Assembly: GCF_026213295.1 (NCBI RefSeq)
Contig: NC_079426.1
Span: forward strand, 24,524,320-24,588,319
Source of the DNA: Gadus chalcogrammus
Lineage: Eukaryota; Chordata; Actinopteri; Gadiformes; Gadidae
DNA: 64,000 bases
Reading direction: 5' to 3'
Shown: positions 1-15,741 of the stretch, piece by piece
Numbering within the stretch: the stretch's first letter is position 1
Layout of the letters: each line of letters starts with the position of its first letter
Made by a program: the position numbers and the translations under genes
The notes under the pieces: model-generated
What the model saw: the letters and a program-made list of their open reading frames with translations, nothing else
The model's database searches: none
What the model was told of the DNA's origin: nothing

Positions 1-1096
1 GAAGTGGTGGACAAACAAATCAAAATGGATGCTTTTGTGCAAAGATGCACTCAAATATAATCGGAATAAACAGAGGGTTTAGAGGTGAATGTGAAGCTTA
101 GATATCTCAAGAAAGTAGCACTATGCAAAAATGTACACCTATACATTAAAGAAGGAAGACTTTGAAACCGATTTCAGTAAATACCCAAATGTCGTCATGA
201 CATCTCACATTTCTTATTTAAGGGATTTTAATAATAAATCAATTATCAATTTGATAAATTTCTTGCTATTTAGTAGAACAATTATTTTCTTTCGTTTTTA
301 GAAGCCAAATATTTATTATAACTAGAAAATGCATTTCATGCAGAAGATGCGGTGAGTGCTGTAGTACAAAGTGTTGAAAATATTTATTAATAAAGCCACA
401 TAGATTAAGACATAAAGAAACGGTAAATGGCTTAAATCAAGTGAAGGGATTTGAACTGAGTTCAAAAGTCTAAATAGAGTAAACAATATAAACATGCACA
501 CCATTTAAAAAATGTAAATGGTTGGAAACAAATAAATTGACAGCTGAATGAAAAGCGCAAAGCATTGCTAAAAATGCAGAGATGTAAAAGGAATTGAACT
601 GAAGAATCGGAAAAAGCCGAAATTGTATGTACTCGGTACTGGGTTGTTTCGACTGCTCCCGAGCCAGCTCTCCACACGGCTGTGGAGACAAGAGGGGCTC
701 AGTGTTCTCCAGGGCTGCTTTGGTTTGGGATTTGGTGTACGGCCAGGGGGCTCCCGGGGGTTAAACCTTGTTGGGAGAGTAATACAAGGAACCATTCACA
801 CCATCCTGGTCCTCTATGGCACTTACAGATCCTGGGAGCCTTGAAAGCTATTAGAAATACTAAATAGTAAAAGATATCAATAGGTGCGTCTTCTATCCTC
901 AATAAGCACACGCATCTTCATACACTGAAAGAAAGGGGAATATGTAAAGGGTTGCTAAGGATATAAGTGATGAGCACAAAGGGCCTCTGTGATGGTGCTA
1001 CTGGGAAGCTTGGACTAATCGTAGATCTGTTTTACATTGGCCCCGAGGACACATGTGACTGAGTTCATGAGGAGTCTGTCACACACGCAAGCCAAA
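1..1096. other. intron-like DNA, nothing recognised
   Basis: Mostly AT-rich. Small ORFs at 568-911 have no coding signature. Presumably part of the large ccdc88a intron, since the first visible exon is at 17819. Confidence 0.5.
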
Positions 1097-1291
<195 letters not shown>

Positions 1292-1329
1292 CTTCTTTTG
1301 TTGTCCATCGAGTCCGATGATGACGTCCA

Positions 1330-4300
1330 TCTTTGTCTTTTACCGGTGGGTTCTCTGATGGCTAAATAGCCCAATCCTGGATCCACAGGCTCTGTTGCAG
1401 GTGGGGCATGTATACATGGTATTGGTGTTGCTGGCAGTCATGGGTGTGGGTGTGTTACTCCTGAGCCTTCTTTGATGTCTTCTGGCAGTCCTTTCTTCCT
1501 CCAATGTATTGGTCCCATCTAGACACAGCTGCCGCCAATTGTTGCGGTCAGCAGCCATGTTCTCCAGGTCTCCAGGTTTTATTTTGCATTTTTTAAGCGC
1601 CACTTTCATCTGGTCTTTAAAGCGTTTCTTTGGACCTCCAACAGAGCGATGACCTTGGTGTAGCTGGCCATATAACACTCTGCGGGGCAGACGGTTTTAG
1701 GGCATCCTTGTCACATGCCCCAGCCAACGCAGTTGGTGCCGAGTGATTGTGGCCTCAATACTTTTGCAGCCTGTCCTCCCAAGGATCTCAGTGTGCGGCA
1801 CTCGGTCACGCCAAGTGATTCCTAGGATGGGCTGCAGACAGCGGATGTTAAACTGTTACAGGGACTTGATGTGGCGGCTATAAGTAACCCAGGCTTCACA
1901 GCTGTAGAGGAGGGTGGTGATGCAGATTGCTTGGTAGACACAGATTTTTGTGTTTAAATTAAGGTTCTTGTTCTGAAAAACCCGGCGCCTGAGTCTCCCA
2001 TAGGCAGCTGATGCTTGATTTAACCTGTTTTGGACCTCACTGTCAATGCTGTTGTCTCCAGATATAATGCTCCCCAGGTATCTGAAAGATGGAACAACTG
2101 ACAGTTTTTCCCCTGCTACAGTGAAGATGGGGGGTGGGGGTGGGATGTTGGTACTCCATTGGCAGATCACCTCTGTTTTGGCTGTATTGATGGTCAACCC
2201 CATCCTGCTGTATGCCCTAACTGCTGCATTTAGAACAGACTGGAGGCCTTGTGGAGAGTGAGATACAATAGCACAATCATCTGCATACTGCATCTCAAGT
2301 ATCCTTACTTTATGCAGTTTGGTTTTCGCATGCAGCCTCCTGATGTTAAAGAGGTTACCATCCAGCCTATACTCTACTGTCACCCCAGTGTTTTCTTCAA
2401 TACCCTTGTGGAGAAGCTGGGTGACGCATAAGAGGAAGAGGTTAAAAAGCATTGGTGACAATACACACCCTTGTCTTACCCCTGTGCACACTGGGAAAGG
2501 GCTAGACTCTTGACCTCTTATGGAAACCCTAGCAGTCATTCCATCGTGAAATTGACGGAGGATGTTGACGAAGTTGATGGGGCAACCAATCCGCATTAGG
2601 ACATCTCACAAGAGATCACTCTTCACAGTGTCGAAGGCTTTGGAGAGGTCGACAAAAACCATAAACAGGTCTTTATGTTGCTCCCTGCACTTTTCTTGGA
2701 GTTGCCGAGTTGTGAAGACCATGTCGACTGTGCTCCTGTTCTTTCTAAACCCGCACTGTGACTCGGGTGGCATTGACTCTGTGATGTATTAATGAGCCTT
2801 CGAAGCATCACCTTGGCCAGGACCTTGCCTGCCACAGCAAGAAGTGATATGCCCCTATGGTTACCACAGATGGCCTTATCACCTTTGTTCTTAAATATGG
2901 TAACAATGCTGGCATCTCTCCATTGTTGTGGGATGTTTTCATCAGCCCAAACCTTGGTGATGTACTGGTGTAATGTTCTTGTGCACAGGTACCCTCCCTG
3001 TTTAAGCAGTTCTGCAGGGATATTGTCAGAGCCGGGAGACTTGTTATTCTTCAGGGTGCGGACAGCTGACAGAACTTCCAGGAAGGTTGGAGGTTGGCTG
3101 AGGTGGTCCATAAGGGGAAATTCAGACAGTTCCTTCAAGATAGTGAAGTCTGCATCAGAATTCTGATTCAGCAGGGTGTTCAAATGCTCAGCCCACCTCC
3201 CTAGGATGCTATCCTGGTCTTTCAGGACTTTAAGCCCATCTGCTGATTTCAGGGGAGTGATGCAGTGACTTCTTGGGCTGTAGATAGTCTTCACTGCGTT
3301 GTAGAAATTGTGCATATCATTTATATCGGCGAATGACTGAATTTCCTGTGCCTTCTCCGTCCACCACTCGTTCTGCATGGTCCGCAGAGTTTTCTGCACT
3401 TCCTGTCGAGCTTTCTGCCATCGCTGCCTGGTAGTGCTGGATGAGGGGTTATTTAGGGTTTCCTGATGTGCTTTGTGCATGTTGCTTAGCAGGTTATGGA
3501 TTGACTCAGAGTTGTTATTAAACCAGTCTTGATGGTTCTTGCTTTTAAAGCCAATTGTTTGGGCTGCTGCTTCATGAAGGGCTGCAGTAACAGCGGTCCA
3601 CTGTTGTTCTGTGGCATTTTCACCACTCAAGAGAAGTTCCAGCTCCCCTAGTTTCTCAGCCAGGGAGCGACGGAACTCGTTCCTAGTCATGGTGTCTTCC
3701 AGACGGGAACAGTCTAAGCGCCTCCTACTGGATCCCCGTTTCCGCATCGGGGGACGCACTTTCATGAGGACCTTGCTCATTATCATGAGATGATCTGTCC
3801 AGCATTCTGCACCTCTCATGGCCCGGGTTAGAAGAACATCTCTGATGTCGCTACACCTCACGATGATATAATCAATCAGGTGCCAATGTTTGGAACGTGG
3901 GTGCATCCATGATGCTTTCAATTTGTTCTTTTGCTGGAAGATGGTGTTGGGACCCGGTGGAGAGCCTCATCCAGTGCTTGGTAAAAGGAGTCTTTAGACT
4001 CACTATCAGATGTTAGGGTTGGAGCATACACGCTGAGTAGCGTGGCATAGCGGTTCTTCTCCAGGGGGATACGGATGGTCATCAGTCTCTCACTGATGCC
4101 CACAGGTGTTTCAGTGAGTTTTGGCAGTAGTATGTTCTTAATGGCCAGTCCCACACCGTGCAGATGTTGTCCACCTTGGGGATAGGCTTTCCAATAGAAA
4201 GTGTAGCCCATGCCCTCTTCTGTTAGAGACCCCTCATCAAGTAGCCTGGTTTCACTCAGGGCAGCGATGTCGACATTATAGCGGCTCAGCTCGGCCGCAA

Positions 4301-5250
4301 CCAGGGCTGTCCTTCTATGAGGTCGATCAGATTTGCCAAAGGAGTCCAGGAGGGTTCTTATATTCCATGATGCCAGTTTGAGGTTATATTTGTTTCTTCT
4401 GTTTCGACCGCAGAAGTGGAATGACCTGACAGGTGCGGTAGCCTGTCCAGGTGTAGGCTGAGTGAACAATTTTTAGGCGACCTTTTCTAGGCCCTTCCTC
4501 GCTTGAGGTGAGCAGTGCGGTCCCTAAATAGGGGCTGCTCAGTCGCACAGGGGTCTGCCGAGCACAGCTGCCACTCAACCCCAGCTGTTGGCGACCCATA
4601 CCCTGTGCCGCTGACGTGCAGGGTTCTGACTAAGAGCTCCCAGTCTATTCAAACCTGCTCCCGTCTTCAGACACCCCAACGCCGCCAGACTTCAACCAGA
4701 TGTAGATCCAGGTAAAATTCACCGTTGGTCAAAGGTGGAAACCTGCGCAAAAGAGCATTTTAAAGTGCTGGAGGAGGTGCGCTATCTCCATATGGCACTA
4801 TCTTCACCAAGATGGGGTGGGTATGGTGGCATGGGTAAGCCCAGGACGACCAGCTCCCCATCCTAGCTGCAGGCGGCTGCCGGGACCTAGCTCATATTTA
4901 GGCCCGCCTATTGCGCACCGCCAGCGCATGATTTTCTGTTGGGGGATGCTCCCTTAGCCTTTGTCTTAAAAGACTAACCCACAAGGCAGTGGGGCTATTT
5001 GCCCATAGCTGGGGCAGTGGTTGACGGGCGTCAGGGCATATCCACTGCATGGTGGGCCTGCACACCACATCTCTGGGGCCCACTGCTGCTCCGAGATCCC
5101 CTGAAGTTTAGCCTGGGACTGCAAGGTACCCAGTTACCATGTGTGACCACGAGGAGGCACTGCAGAAGTCTTGGTGGTGGAGAGGCTGTGTACTGGCGGA
5201 GGAGGCTTACGCACTCGGCTCCTCTTTTCACCCCTAAGAAGGCTAGCCAG
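1330..5250 (-). mobile_element. damaged APE-type non-LTR retrotransposon with C-terminal zinc finger
   Basis: Read from right to left: an endonuclease start (KLASWNIRTLLD, DIAALSETRLLDEG, minus 4469-3950), a join to [14 protein letters not shown], a reverse-transcriptase domain ([36 protein letters not shown]; then GVRQGCVLSPMLFN and the active-site YADD, ending near 1856), and a C-terminal tail with a CPTCNRACGSRIGLFSHQRTH C2H2-like finger (ends 1340). At least three frame changes (near 3920, 2610 and 1850-1680) and an internal deletion near 3950 make it dead. The endonuclease resembles proteins often labelled craniofacial-development-protein-2-like in databases. I do not assign a clade. The 5' limit (about 5250) is approximate. 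Confidence 0.85.
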
Positions 5251-5372
5251 CGGCGGTAGCTAAAAGCAGAAAGTTGCAAGCAGAAAGCAGCATGCGCTAA
5301 CTACAAGCACCTCTACACTACTGCACTAGGCGCTTCACACACACCCTGTGTGAGGCTCCATTGGCAGATGGA

Positions 5373-7191
<1,819 letters not shown>

Positions 7192-7774
7192 GGCCCTCGG
7201 TTTCCCGAACCCACCTTCCTGTATCAGCTGGAATCCCGCCCCAGGCTCAGAGTGACTGCAGCACTATAGCAGAGTTGATGGATAAGGCAGCAGAACAAAA
7301 GCCCTATGAGCTTGTTCTCCCCTCCTCCTGCGGCTGTAACCAGTGATTAGTCCATCTGGCCCCACTGTATCGCCTGCTGCTGTTGGTTTCACTGACCAGA
7401 CCATGAGGCTAGACCTGGTTAAACAGATGATGGGATTAGGGGACGTAGGAGTTACCCCCTACAAGCCAGCGGTGTCCCCTTTCTACACGATTTGGAGTCT
7501 CATCTCTATTAAAGATTGAATTTCTGTTATCCATGAAATAAGAGATTGTCAATGACAACACTACAGTACCACAGATGTATATAAAAGAGCTGTTTCTGCA
7601 GGGTTTGGACCTGTACCTGATCTGGACCCCAGGGGCGGGCCATGTTTCAGTTTGAGCCTATCCTCTAGTAAAGAGCTGCAGCTGACTGTATGTGTGACGT
7701 GTTGCAGCAGGAACCACTTCCTCCCAATTTCTGAGCAACCGCCGCAGTGCACATTTTTGTATTCTGAGGACAGG

Positions 7775-7900
<126 letters not shown>

Positions 7901-8510
7901 ATGAGCCCGAGCCCAGGATGGGGAGGAGAATCCCAACTCCCAGTTGCCATGGTAGCTATCTGTCTGCAGAATGGGTCTGATTTAGGCATTCAGGGTTCAG
8001 GCAGGATGCAACACACGCAGAGCACAATTATCCCCCTGTTGAAGCTTATCCAGCAGCGGAACTTGGAGCTGGGCTGGGAAAGTGCATGTTTCAGTATTTA
8101 GTGCACATTAGCAGAGTGGTGCTACAGTGGGTGTGGAGGCTGGGTCTCCCTCAGCAAAGCTTTCTTCCTCACACCTGTGTCTCAGTCAGCCACTGCCCAC
8201 TATCATCCTGATTTCCAGGACCCCCCGTAGGGCTGCACGATATGGGCAAAATATGATATCCCGATATTTTTTGGCTGAATGGCGATATACGATATATATC
8301 TCGATATTTTCTATAGAGTGGGTTAGATTTTTTTTTTCTAAGTCAAAAGCCACATGTGAGATGTTGCAAGCGCATTTATTAAAACATAGGTCAGTATGAC
8401 TGCAACATGTGATTTTGTATCGTTATTTTCAACAGAAATGAATGAACATGTTAAAAAAAAGGAAGTTTTTCACCTTCTTCACAAAATGATCACCTATGCA
8501 AAACAATATA

Positions 8511-11500
8511 GGCAAGGCAAGGCAACTTTATTTATGTAGCACTTTTCATACACAAGGCAGACTCAAAGTGCTTCACATATAAACATTGTCATACAATAAA
8601 ATAAAATAATAGATAAGTAAAAGAAAAACATATGCAAAGAAATGGGTAAAATAGAAAAAGGCATTTTAGTATTAAAATAGAAAATAAAGGCAAAGCTTTT
8701 TAGAAAGTGCAATGTATTTAAGATTTAGCAGAAAGCTATAGCAAACATAAAAGTCTTCAGTCTTGTTTTAAAGGTGCTCAGAGTTGGGGCAAGTCTTAAA
8801 TCCTCTGGGAGTTTATTCCAGCTATTTGTTGCATAGTAACTAAATCCTGCTTTCCCATGTTTTGTGTTTACTCTGGGGATAATTAACAGATTGGTCTCAG
8901 AGGATCTTAGTGGTCTAGAAGGCTGATGTAGTGGAAGCATATCAGTTAAATATTTTGGGCCTAAACCATGTAGGGATTTATAGGTTAGCAACATGATTTT
9001 AAAATCAATTCTCTGACATACAGGAAGCCAATGTAACGATTTCAGAATTGGTGTAATATGATCAAATTTTTTGGTCTTTGTTAGAACTCTAGCAGCAGCA
9101 TTCTGAACAAGCTGAAGCTTCCTCAGAGTTTGTTTTGGGAGACCTGTAAGGAGACCATTGCAGTAATCAAGCTTACTAGTGATAAAGGCATGTACAAGTT
9201 TTTGTAAGTCTTCGGTGGACATGAGCCCTCTAAGTCTTGCTACATTTTTAAGGTGATAATATGCCGATTTTGTAACTGATTTGATATGACTGTCAAAATG
9301 TAAATCTGAATCCATGATAACCCCTAGATTTCTGGCTTTGATTGAGGTTTTTTCAGGGACAGAGAGTGAAGGTGTTGGGTTACTTTAAGCCTTTCCGTTT
9401 TAGAACCAAATACAATTATCTCTGTTTTGTCCTCATTTAGTTGAAGGAAATTTCGGCACATCCATTCCTTCACTTGCTCAATGCACTGGCACAGCAGATC
9501 TATGGGCCGATAGTCATTTGGTGATAGCGATACATAGATTTGTGTGTCATCAGCATAGCAATGATGGTCAATATTGTTATTTTGCATGATTTGCCCTAGT
9601 GGGAGCATGTAGATGTTGAATAAAGAGGGTCCTAAGATCGAACCTTGTGGGACTCCACATGTCACGTTAGTTGATTCTGATACAAAGTCGCCAATGGAAA
9701 CAAAGTAGTTCCTATTTTGTAGGTAGGACCTGAACCAAGACAGTGCCTGAAAGCCCCACCCAGTTTTCTAACCTTTCCAGAAGTAATGTACGGTCTACAG
9801 TGTCGAATGCAGCACTGAGGTCAAGTAGCATTAGTATTGAGGTTTTGCCAGAGTCTGTGTTAAGACGGATGTCGTTTACAACTTTAATAAGTGCGGTCTC
9901 AGTGCTGTGCAGGGGTCGAAATCCTGATTGGAAGGTGTCATAGCAACCAGTTGATGCCAGGAAGTGATTTAGTTGCTGGAGGACAACTTTCTCAATGATT
10001 TTACTTATGAAGGGTAGATTTGATATTGGTCTGTAGTTGTTAATAATAGAGGCATCTAGGCTCCGCTTTTTTAAAAGGGGTTTAATAACTGCAGTTTTCA
10101 AAGCTTTTGGGAAATTGCCTGACTGGAGAGAGTTGTTAACTATCTGCAATATGTCTACTTCTAGGCAGTCGAAAACATTCTTAAAGAGGTTGGTAGGTAT
10201 AGTATCAAGGCAACAGGTGGATGGCTTTAGTTGTGTGACAGTTTCCACAAGATTTTGATATCTGATATCATGGTGAATATGAAGTTTTGTTTTACGCCAG
10301 ATGCGTTCAACCTTCCTGCATTCCTTTTTCTGTGCTGTTACAGAAGCAGCTTTTCTCCAGGGTGCCTTTTGCTTTCCAGAAATCGTTTTAACCTTATAAG
10401 GTGCAATGACATCTATGACTTTCAAAATTTTCAAATTAAAGTTTTCTACAAGATCATCAGCAGAACATGGGTTTAGAGGTGGTAGCAAGGAGATGGCCTT
10501 TTTAAAAAGTACATTAGAATCTTCATTGATATACCGTTTTTTGACTGTTTGATTTTGTCTGTATGTAGGGAATAAAAGATATGTTAAAGAAAACACAAAA
10601 GTGGTCAGACAAGGAAGGATCAGTCACAGAGAGATCAGAAACATTGAGGCCCTTTGTGATAACCAGGTCTAGAGTGTGCCCCTTACAATGAGTAGCCTCT
10701 TTCACATGTTGAGACAGTTCAAATGTGTCCAAAATGGCAAAAAGTTTTTTTTGCACACTTGTCATTCAAATCATCAGTTTGAAAATTGAAGTCACCAGTT
10801 ATAACTAGACAGTCAAATTCTGTGGAGATGCTAGACAATAATTCTGTGAAGTCATCGAAAGAATTTGCAGAATATGTGGGTGGCCTGTAAATAATTAATA
10901 GGAGAACTCTGGGGGAGCATTTCAATACAGCACTAAGGTATTCGAACGATGGAAAATCACCAAATAACATCTGTTTCACCTGAAATACATTTTTAAATAT
11001 AGCAGCAACCCCTCCACCTCTTTTTCCAGATCTACATGCATCAAAAAAGTTATAGTTGGGAGGAGCTGTCTCTATCAGAACGGTTGCACTGTTAATTTGT
11101 TCCAGCCATGTTTCAGTTAAAAACATAAAATCCAGTTTAGAAGTGGTAATAAAATCATTAACTAAAAATGATTTGTTATTAAGAGACCTCACATTAAATA
11201 GAGCCATCCTGATGGTGTTGTTGATAGGCTTTAAGGTTGTTTTTGGTTTGGAGGTAATTAGGGATGTCCGATATTGGCTTTTTTGCCGATATCCGATATG
11301 CGATATTGTCCAACTCTAAATTTTCGATTCCGATATCAGCCGATACCGATGTCGATATTTGGGTTATTTTTCCTCAAACCTAATTTAGGTAACATTACAT
11401 ATCTCCTGTTGTGGAATTAACACAACATGCTTAATGTTATTGTGATGCCCCACTGGATGCATTCTTGAATGCAACAAGGCTTTCCAAATGTTAACATTGT

Positions 11501-12120
11501 CTGTGCAAAATAAGAAAAATACTTCAACTTAATTTAAGGGAAAAGTGCCATGTTTATTTATTTATTTTAAAAATCCGATACCGATATTGACAGATATTTC
11601 ATTTTCATGCTAATATCGGGCCGATAATATCGGTGGGCCGATAATATCGGACATCTCTAGAGGTAATAGATATGAGATTTGTGAGGTTAGCAGTGTGTCT
11701 AAGTTTCCCTTTGTTTACTCTCTTAGTGGTTACAGCATGAATGCGAACGTTGCCCTGCTTTGACGTAGGCAACCTTGGGTTCAGCAGATTATGTGAAACT
11801 TCCTTTATACTGTGTCTACGGCTGAACCCTTTTTTGTCTCAGTAATACTCAGGACTACTATCAGTATAGGGGGGAGGGCTGGTGCGCCATCCTCTTGGGA
11901 GTTATCAGCCTGTCGCCAGGACATGGCGATGCTATCAATGACGCAGATATTCCAACATATTCCAGTCTCTTATATTCGGCTGGAAAATCGCAAAGAGAGG
12001 AGACATTGGGGCTGGAGAGATAGCTGTGGGAGAGATGAGGCTGGAAGTCATCGTCGATGAGGTGTAGGTTACACACATTAGCTACCATTAAGTGCATTGG
12101 CTTCGTCGCATTGTCCTGTG
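8511..12120 (-). mobile_element. L2-type LINE, frameshifted, near full length
   Basis: Minus strand. Endonuclease (ALFNVRSLNNKSFLVNDF, FLTETWL, then GDFNFQT; 11207-10720), reverse transcriptase (IINNYRPISNLPFISKIIEK, LLDLSAAFDTVD, then GVPQGSILGPSLFNIY and the active-site YADD; to about 9324) and the conserved C-terminal region (LDYCNGLLTGLPKQTLRKLQ, ILKSLHWLPVCQRI; to 8725). The 3' end at 8511 is the fish tail GGCAAGGCAAGGCAACTTTA read on the plus strand. Frame breaks near 10740, 10590, 9700 and 9320. Its 5' part is cut by a hAT MITE at 11259-11659. The 5' limit (about 12120) is a guess. Confidence 0.88.
11259..11659. mobile_element. hAT MITE inserted in the L2 LINE
   Basis: TIRs TAGGGATGTCCGATAT and, inverted, TAGAGATGTCCGATAT. 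Perfect 8-bp target duplication GAGGTAAT at 11251-11258 and 11660-11667. The 401 bp are rich in GATATCGG motifs and have no coding capacity. Confidence 0.95.
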
Positions 12121-12247
12121 TACTACGGTGAGGGTTTCAGTGCGCCGTAACTTTAATCCCCCGCCCCCTCCCTTCTCCGTTCCATTTGGGAACATGTTTG
12201 GTTTCATTTTGCTTGTTTCGTATATTTTAATTAATTAATTAAGAGCG

Positions 12248-12484
12248 TCACCAGAGGGCGCCCCCAACACATTTGCCGAGCGCCGGCCCTGGTTTCGGGG
12301 CAGAAGAAACTGTCGCGGCCGGTGATGCAGCAGCACAGCCACGGAGTTTTACGCATTCCTTATAATACACTTTGTACCGCTGCTGTAAATGGTGGAACAG
12401 ATTTGTCGTGCTTCCACTTATAGTCGCAACGGTTTTGCTACACTCTCTACAGATGACCTGCAGCTGCTGCTCATCTGTTTTCTT
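12248..12484 (-). pseudogene. BED zinc-finger remnant of a hAT transposase
   Basis: Minus-strand frame reads QLQVICRECSKTVA then TNLFHHLQQRYK: the CxxC and HxxxxY/H spacing of a BED finger as in ZBED/hAT transposases. It is bounded by a stop codon on both sides (TAA just upstream, TGA at 12248-12250). The second zinc ligand is changed (HHLQQRY instead of H..H), so it is a relic. Confidence 0.6.
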
Positions 12485-12937
12485 TTAAACCCAAACTATT
12501 TCCCCATTATGGAGCCGTTGTTTCTCTTCTTTGAAACAATTTCGTCTGTGACATTATAGTGCATTATACCCTTTTTAAATGGACATTTGACTCGACCGTG
12601 TAATCATGAAATAATTCAAAAATACATGTAAAAAAAATACAACGTTAGTCTCGTCCGCCGCCGTCTCGTTTTTTTTACGGGTATCATCCATGCTTGTTGT
12701 GTTGTGAGGGGGCGGCGGGGGCGGGAATGAGGCGTCTTTGCACACGGCATGTTCGGAAAGACAGAGTGGGAGGGGTCGCGCTCACAGTCTCCAAGGCAAG
12801 CGCTGTAGACGCTTGAGGGGGAAACTGACCATTTTAACACATATCGATATAAACGATATTGTCAAATCTTGTATCCCCGTGGAAATTATATCGATATATC
12901 GTACATAGCCGATATATCCTGCAGCCCTAACCCCCCG

Positions 12938-14120
12938 TTGGTCTGATGCCCTGTACAGCAGCGTGAGGTATGAGTCTCTGGGGGTGAGGAGTTGTTCAGT
13001 AGTGCTACCAGCACTGCGTTTTCTATCACCTGATGGTGGAGGTGTGTCTCTGAGAGGAGAAAACATGAGAACCTGAGCTACCAACGATGATGCACCACTG
13101 AAACTGGGACCTCGGGACTTCAGGGGACGGGGTCTGGGGACCTGTAAAGATAATTGGATTTTGTAAGGTTGGCTGACCATCCTAAAGCAGACAACTTGAA
13201 TAAAACAAACTTATGCCGACACTTTTTTAGATGATGGTTCCTCTTGGTGTTTGAGCTGGGCTAATTTTTCTCATCCTTTACAAGACTTATTTAACATCGT
13301 GTCATTAGTTTGGGGACGAGTAAATGTTGGTTAAGTTGGGCATAGCAGTCTCCAGTAGGTTGGTGTGTTCCCTGAAATGCAGTGAGAGTCTAATACAATG
13401 GGCATCAAGTTAACACTATGGCAATTTATAGATGATTTGTTCAGAATGTGTTCCTATTTTACAAGACGTGTGGTCGTTACTCATCCCAACGAGCACACTG
13501 GTTAGTTAGCTGCCTCCTCGGTTTAAAGCCATCCGTGATGTTTTAGTTATGAGACTAAGCTCCTGTAACTGATAATCTCAATGCCATATTAATATGCTGT
13601 GTTTTGTCATTAGCATTCCGTTAATGCCAGCCTGTATCATACCACACTGGATGCAAGACTCTTTTTAAAATTCTTTGCTTGCAATCACATTTCTGACAAT
13701 TTTTTCCCTGTCAGTTTAAATAAATATGTATAATATAAAAAAGTATATATTTTAATCTTCATACTCACTTCACTTTAAATCTTCACCTAAACCACATATC
13801 ATACATTTGTTGTTCCTAGCATTGGATGCCCATTGAATGGGAGTGAGACCATTCTGCTCTTCAAACTCGAAAGCACCATCAAGCCAGAAGCAAACTGTGC
13901 TTCTCCACCACTAGTTCAGCATGATTATTAGTTTTATTTTGAAACAACATAAATTCAGAATGAAATCCAATCAAGCACATCCAATATAATACATAGGTTT
14001 GTAGCAAAGTGTAAAAATGTGTGTGTGTTTGTGTGCGTGTGTCTGAAGTAGCGTTGCGTGGATACAAGTTGGATTAAGGCACACAAAGACTAACTGGCAT
14101 CAAAATGTTAGCAGAACTAA
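12938..14120. other. intron-like DNA, nothing recognised
   Basis: No exon, transposon ends or array seen. A short imperfect GT tract is at 14017-14042. Confidence 0.45.
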
Positions 14121-14292
14121 TAATTCCCAATAGGAACTACCTCGTAGTACCCCATTAGAACTACCTCGAAGCTCCCCATAAGAACTACCTCATGGATCCC
14201 CATAGGAACTACCTCGTAGCTCTCCATAGGAAATACCTCTTAGTTCCCCATAGAAACTACCTCATGGTTCCGAATAGGAACTACCTCATAAG
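14121..14292. repeat. 24-bp minisatellite, block 1
   Basis: About seven diverged copies of a unit close to CCCCATAGGAACTACCTCAT plus AGTT. The same monomer reappears at 15742 and 15961. Confidence 0.85.
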
Positions 14293-14496
14293 TCGCTTTT
14301 CAACCACAGGAACTCCCCCTCATCCACAAACTGTCCTTTGCTACACTTTTCTTACACACTAGAAACCAAACTTCAGAATTTTCTGAATACATCAGATATC
14401 AGACAAGGATATCAAAATGTAAAAGTAATGTCATCTGCATTTTTCATGCATTTATAACAATCAATAAGAATAAACAGAACTAGAACGGCAAGCAGT

Positions 14497-15323
14497 TATG
14501 CAGGGGTCCAAGAAGTGTGCATTTCGCCGGCACAACGCGACAACAAATGTGCGTTTCGCCGGCACAACGTGAAGCATGTGTTCAAAACGCTACCCTGAAC
14601 CTGTGGATACAAAAGATTTGACTGTGGTGGGAGTAGCGAGAAGTCAGTGTAGCGTTTTCGCGGCAAAATTTTGTAGAAGATGTAAAATTTCCTCGTTTAT
14701 TGCGCCCCCTAATGGCGAAATTTCCCGATTTTTTTATCGAACGACATTAAGGTTAACACCAACATGTGTGTAAAATTTGGACTCGATCCGATGTCTAATT
14801 TTGGATTTCTTTGGATTTTTGATATTCCACGTCTAATTTAGCTAATAAACCAATATTCAAAACGCTACCGTTTCGTCGTCGAAGGTCGGATTAAAAAAGT
14901 GTTTCATGCATTCTTTGCGTGTGCGTCTGAAGATGTCGTGTGCAAAGTTTGGTGTCGATTGGTCAAGAAATGTGGGAGGAGTAGGGAAAAAACAGTTTTG
15001 CGGTTTTCGCGATTTAGCGAAAAATATTCATAGACGCAAATGGGCGTGGCCTAGGCCAAAAGATGCAGCAGACTCCAGTGAATCTGTGCGTATAACGTTT
15101 TGGACTGTGGGAGGTTCGGTGTGGGAGTTATAGCCCCAAACGCGTATTCCTTGGTATAGCGCCACCTAGTGACCGCCGTGTATGGATTTTGTTTTCTGAG
15201 TAGCGGTGCCGGACCATTTACGGTTTGGGCTGTGGGCCCACTTTTAGCGCGGGAAGTATAAAAAGAAGAATAATCCTTACAAAAACAATAGGGATCCAAC
15301 CTGTTGGCTTGGACCCCTAATAA
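14497..15323 (-). mobile_element. hairpin-ended repeat family, copy A (unclassified)
   Basis: Minus-strand copy of the repeat also found at 58697-59562 and 59795-60823. On its own strand it starts AGGGGTCCAAGCCAACAGG, with TTGGATCCCT following so that a 10-bp stem can form. It ends ...TTGGACCCCTGCATAACTGC and then a TGCAGTT-CTAG tail, here close to 14477. A GCGTTGTGCCGGCGAAA motif is duplicated just inside the 3' end. No target duplication is visible. The family is not recognised. The hairpin and CTAG end are Helitron-like, but that is inference. Confidence 0.75.
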
Positions 15324-15741
15324 CCAATTTCCTTTCCAAACATTTCCTTTGGGGAATGGGGTAGGATACCTGAGCAGTAGCCTATAAACAGTGAGGCTTG
15401 TCGTTTCACACCTAAACTATAATTTCCGTCTCTCCTTGTCTGCATTTGGTCGGCATAGATCATGTTAAATGCTAAGCAAGCATGTCAAGACATTTGCTTG
15501 AGTATGACTTCTTGTCATCTACGGTATTGCTATTGCCTTGGTCAGCTAAACAGTGAAGAGATGTTGACCATTGGTGTGGGCATGATGGTCACTGTCTCAG
15601 AGTGGTATGGTGGCTTTTCTTCTACTATAAATATTGCAGTACATGGTCTATTTGCAGCAATATACTTAATTGCGCTATAAAAAACATGGGAGAAGGAAGC
15701 AAAACTCAGTTCCCGGTAGTAGTGGCACTGCTACTACATAG

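Larger units (their letters stand above)
8228..12929. mobile_element. hAT-type DNA element, split by an L2 LINE
   Basis: Ends TAGGGCTGCACGATATGGGC (left) and the inverted match ...CCTGCAGCCCTA (right). The 8-bp target duplication ACCCCCCG is at 8220-8227 and 12930-12937. Subterminal CGATAT/ATATCG motifs repeat at both ends (8250-8320, 12840-12915). A minus-strand remnant of a BED zinc finger (12251-12484) supports a transposase origin. The middle is occupied by an L2 LINE that inserted later. Without the LINE the element would be about 1.1 kb, so most of the transposase is gone. Confidence 0.88.

Noticed and set aside
4999..5279. ORFs upstream of the damaged LINE on either strand
   Set aside because: No motif; probably 5' part of the LINE. 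Not listed as genes.
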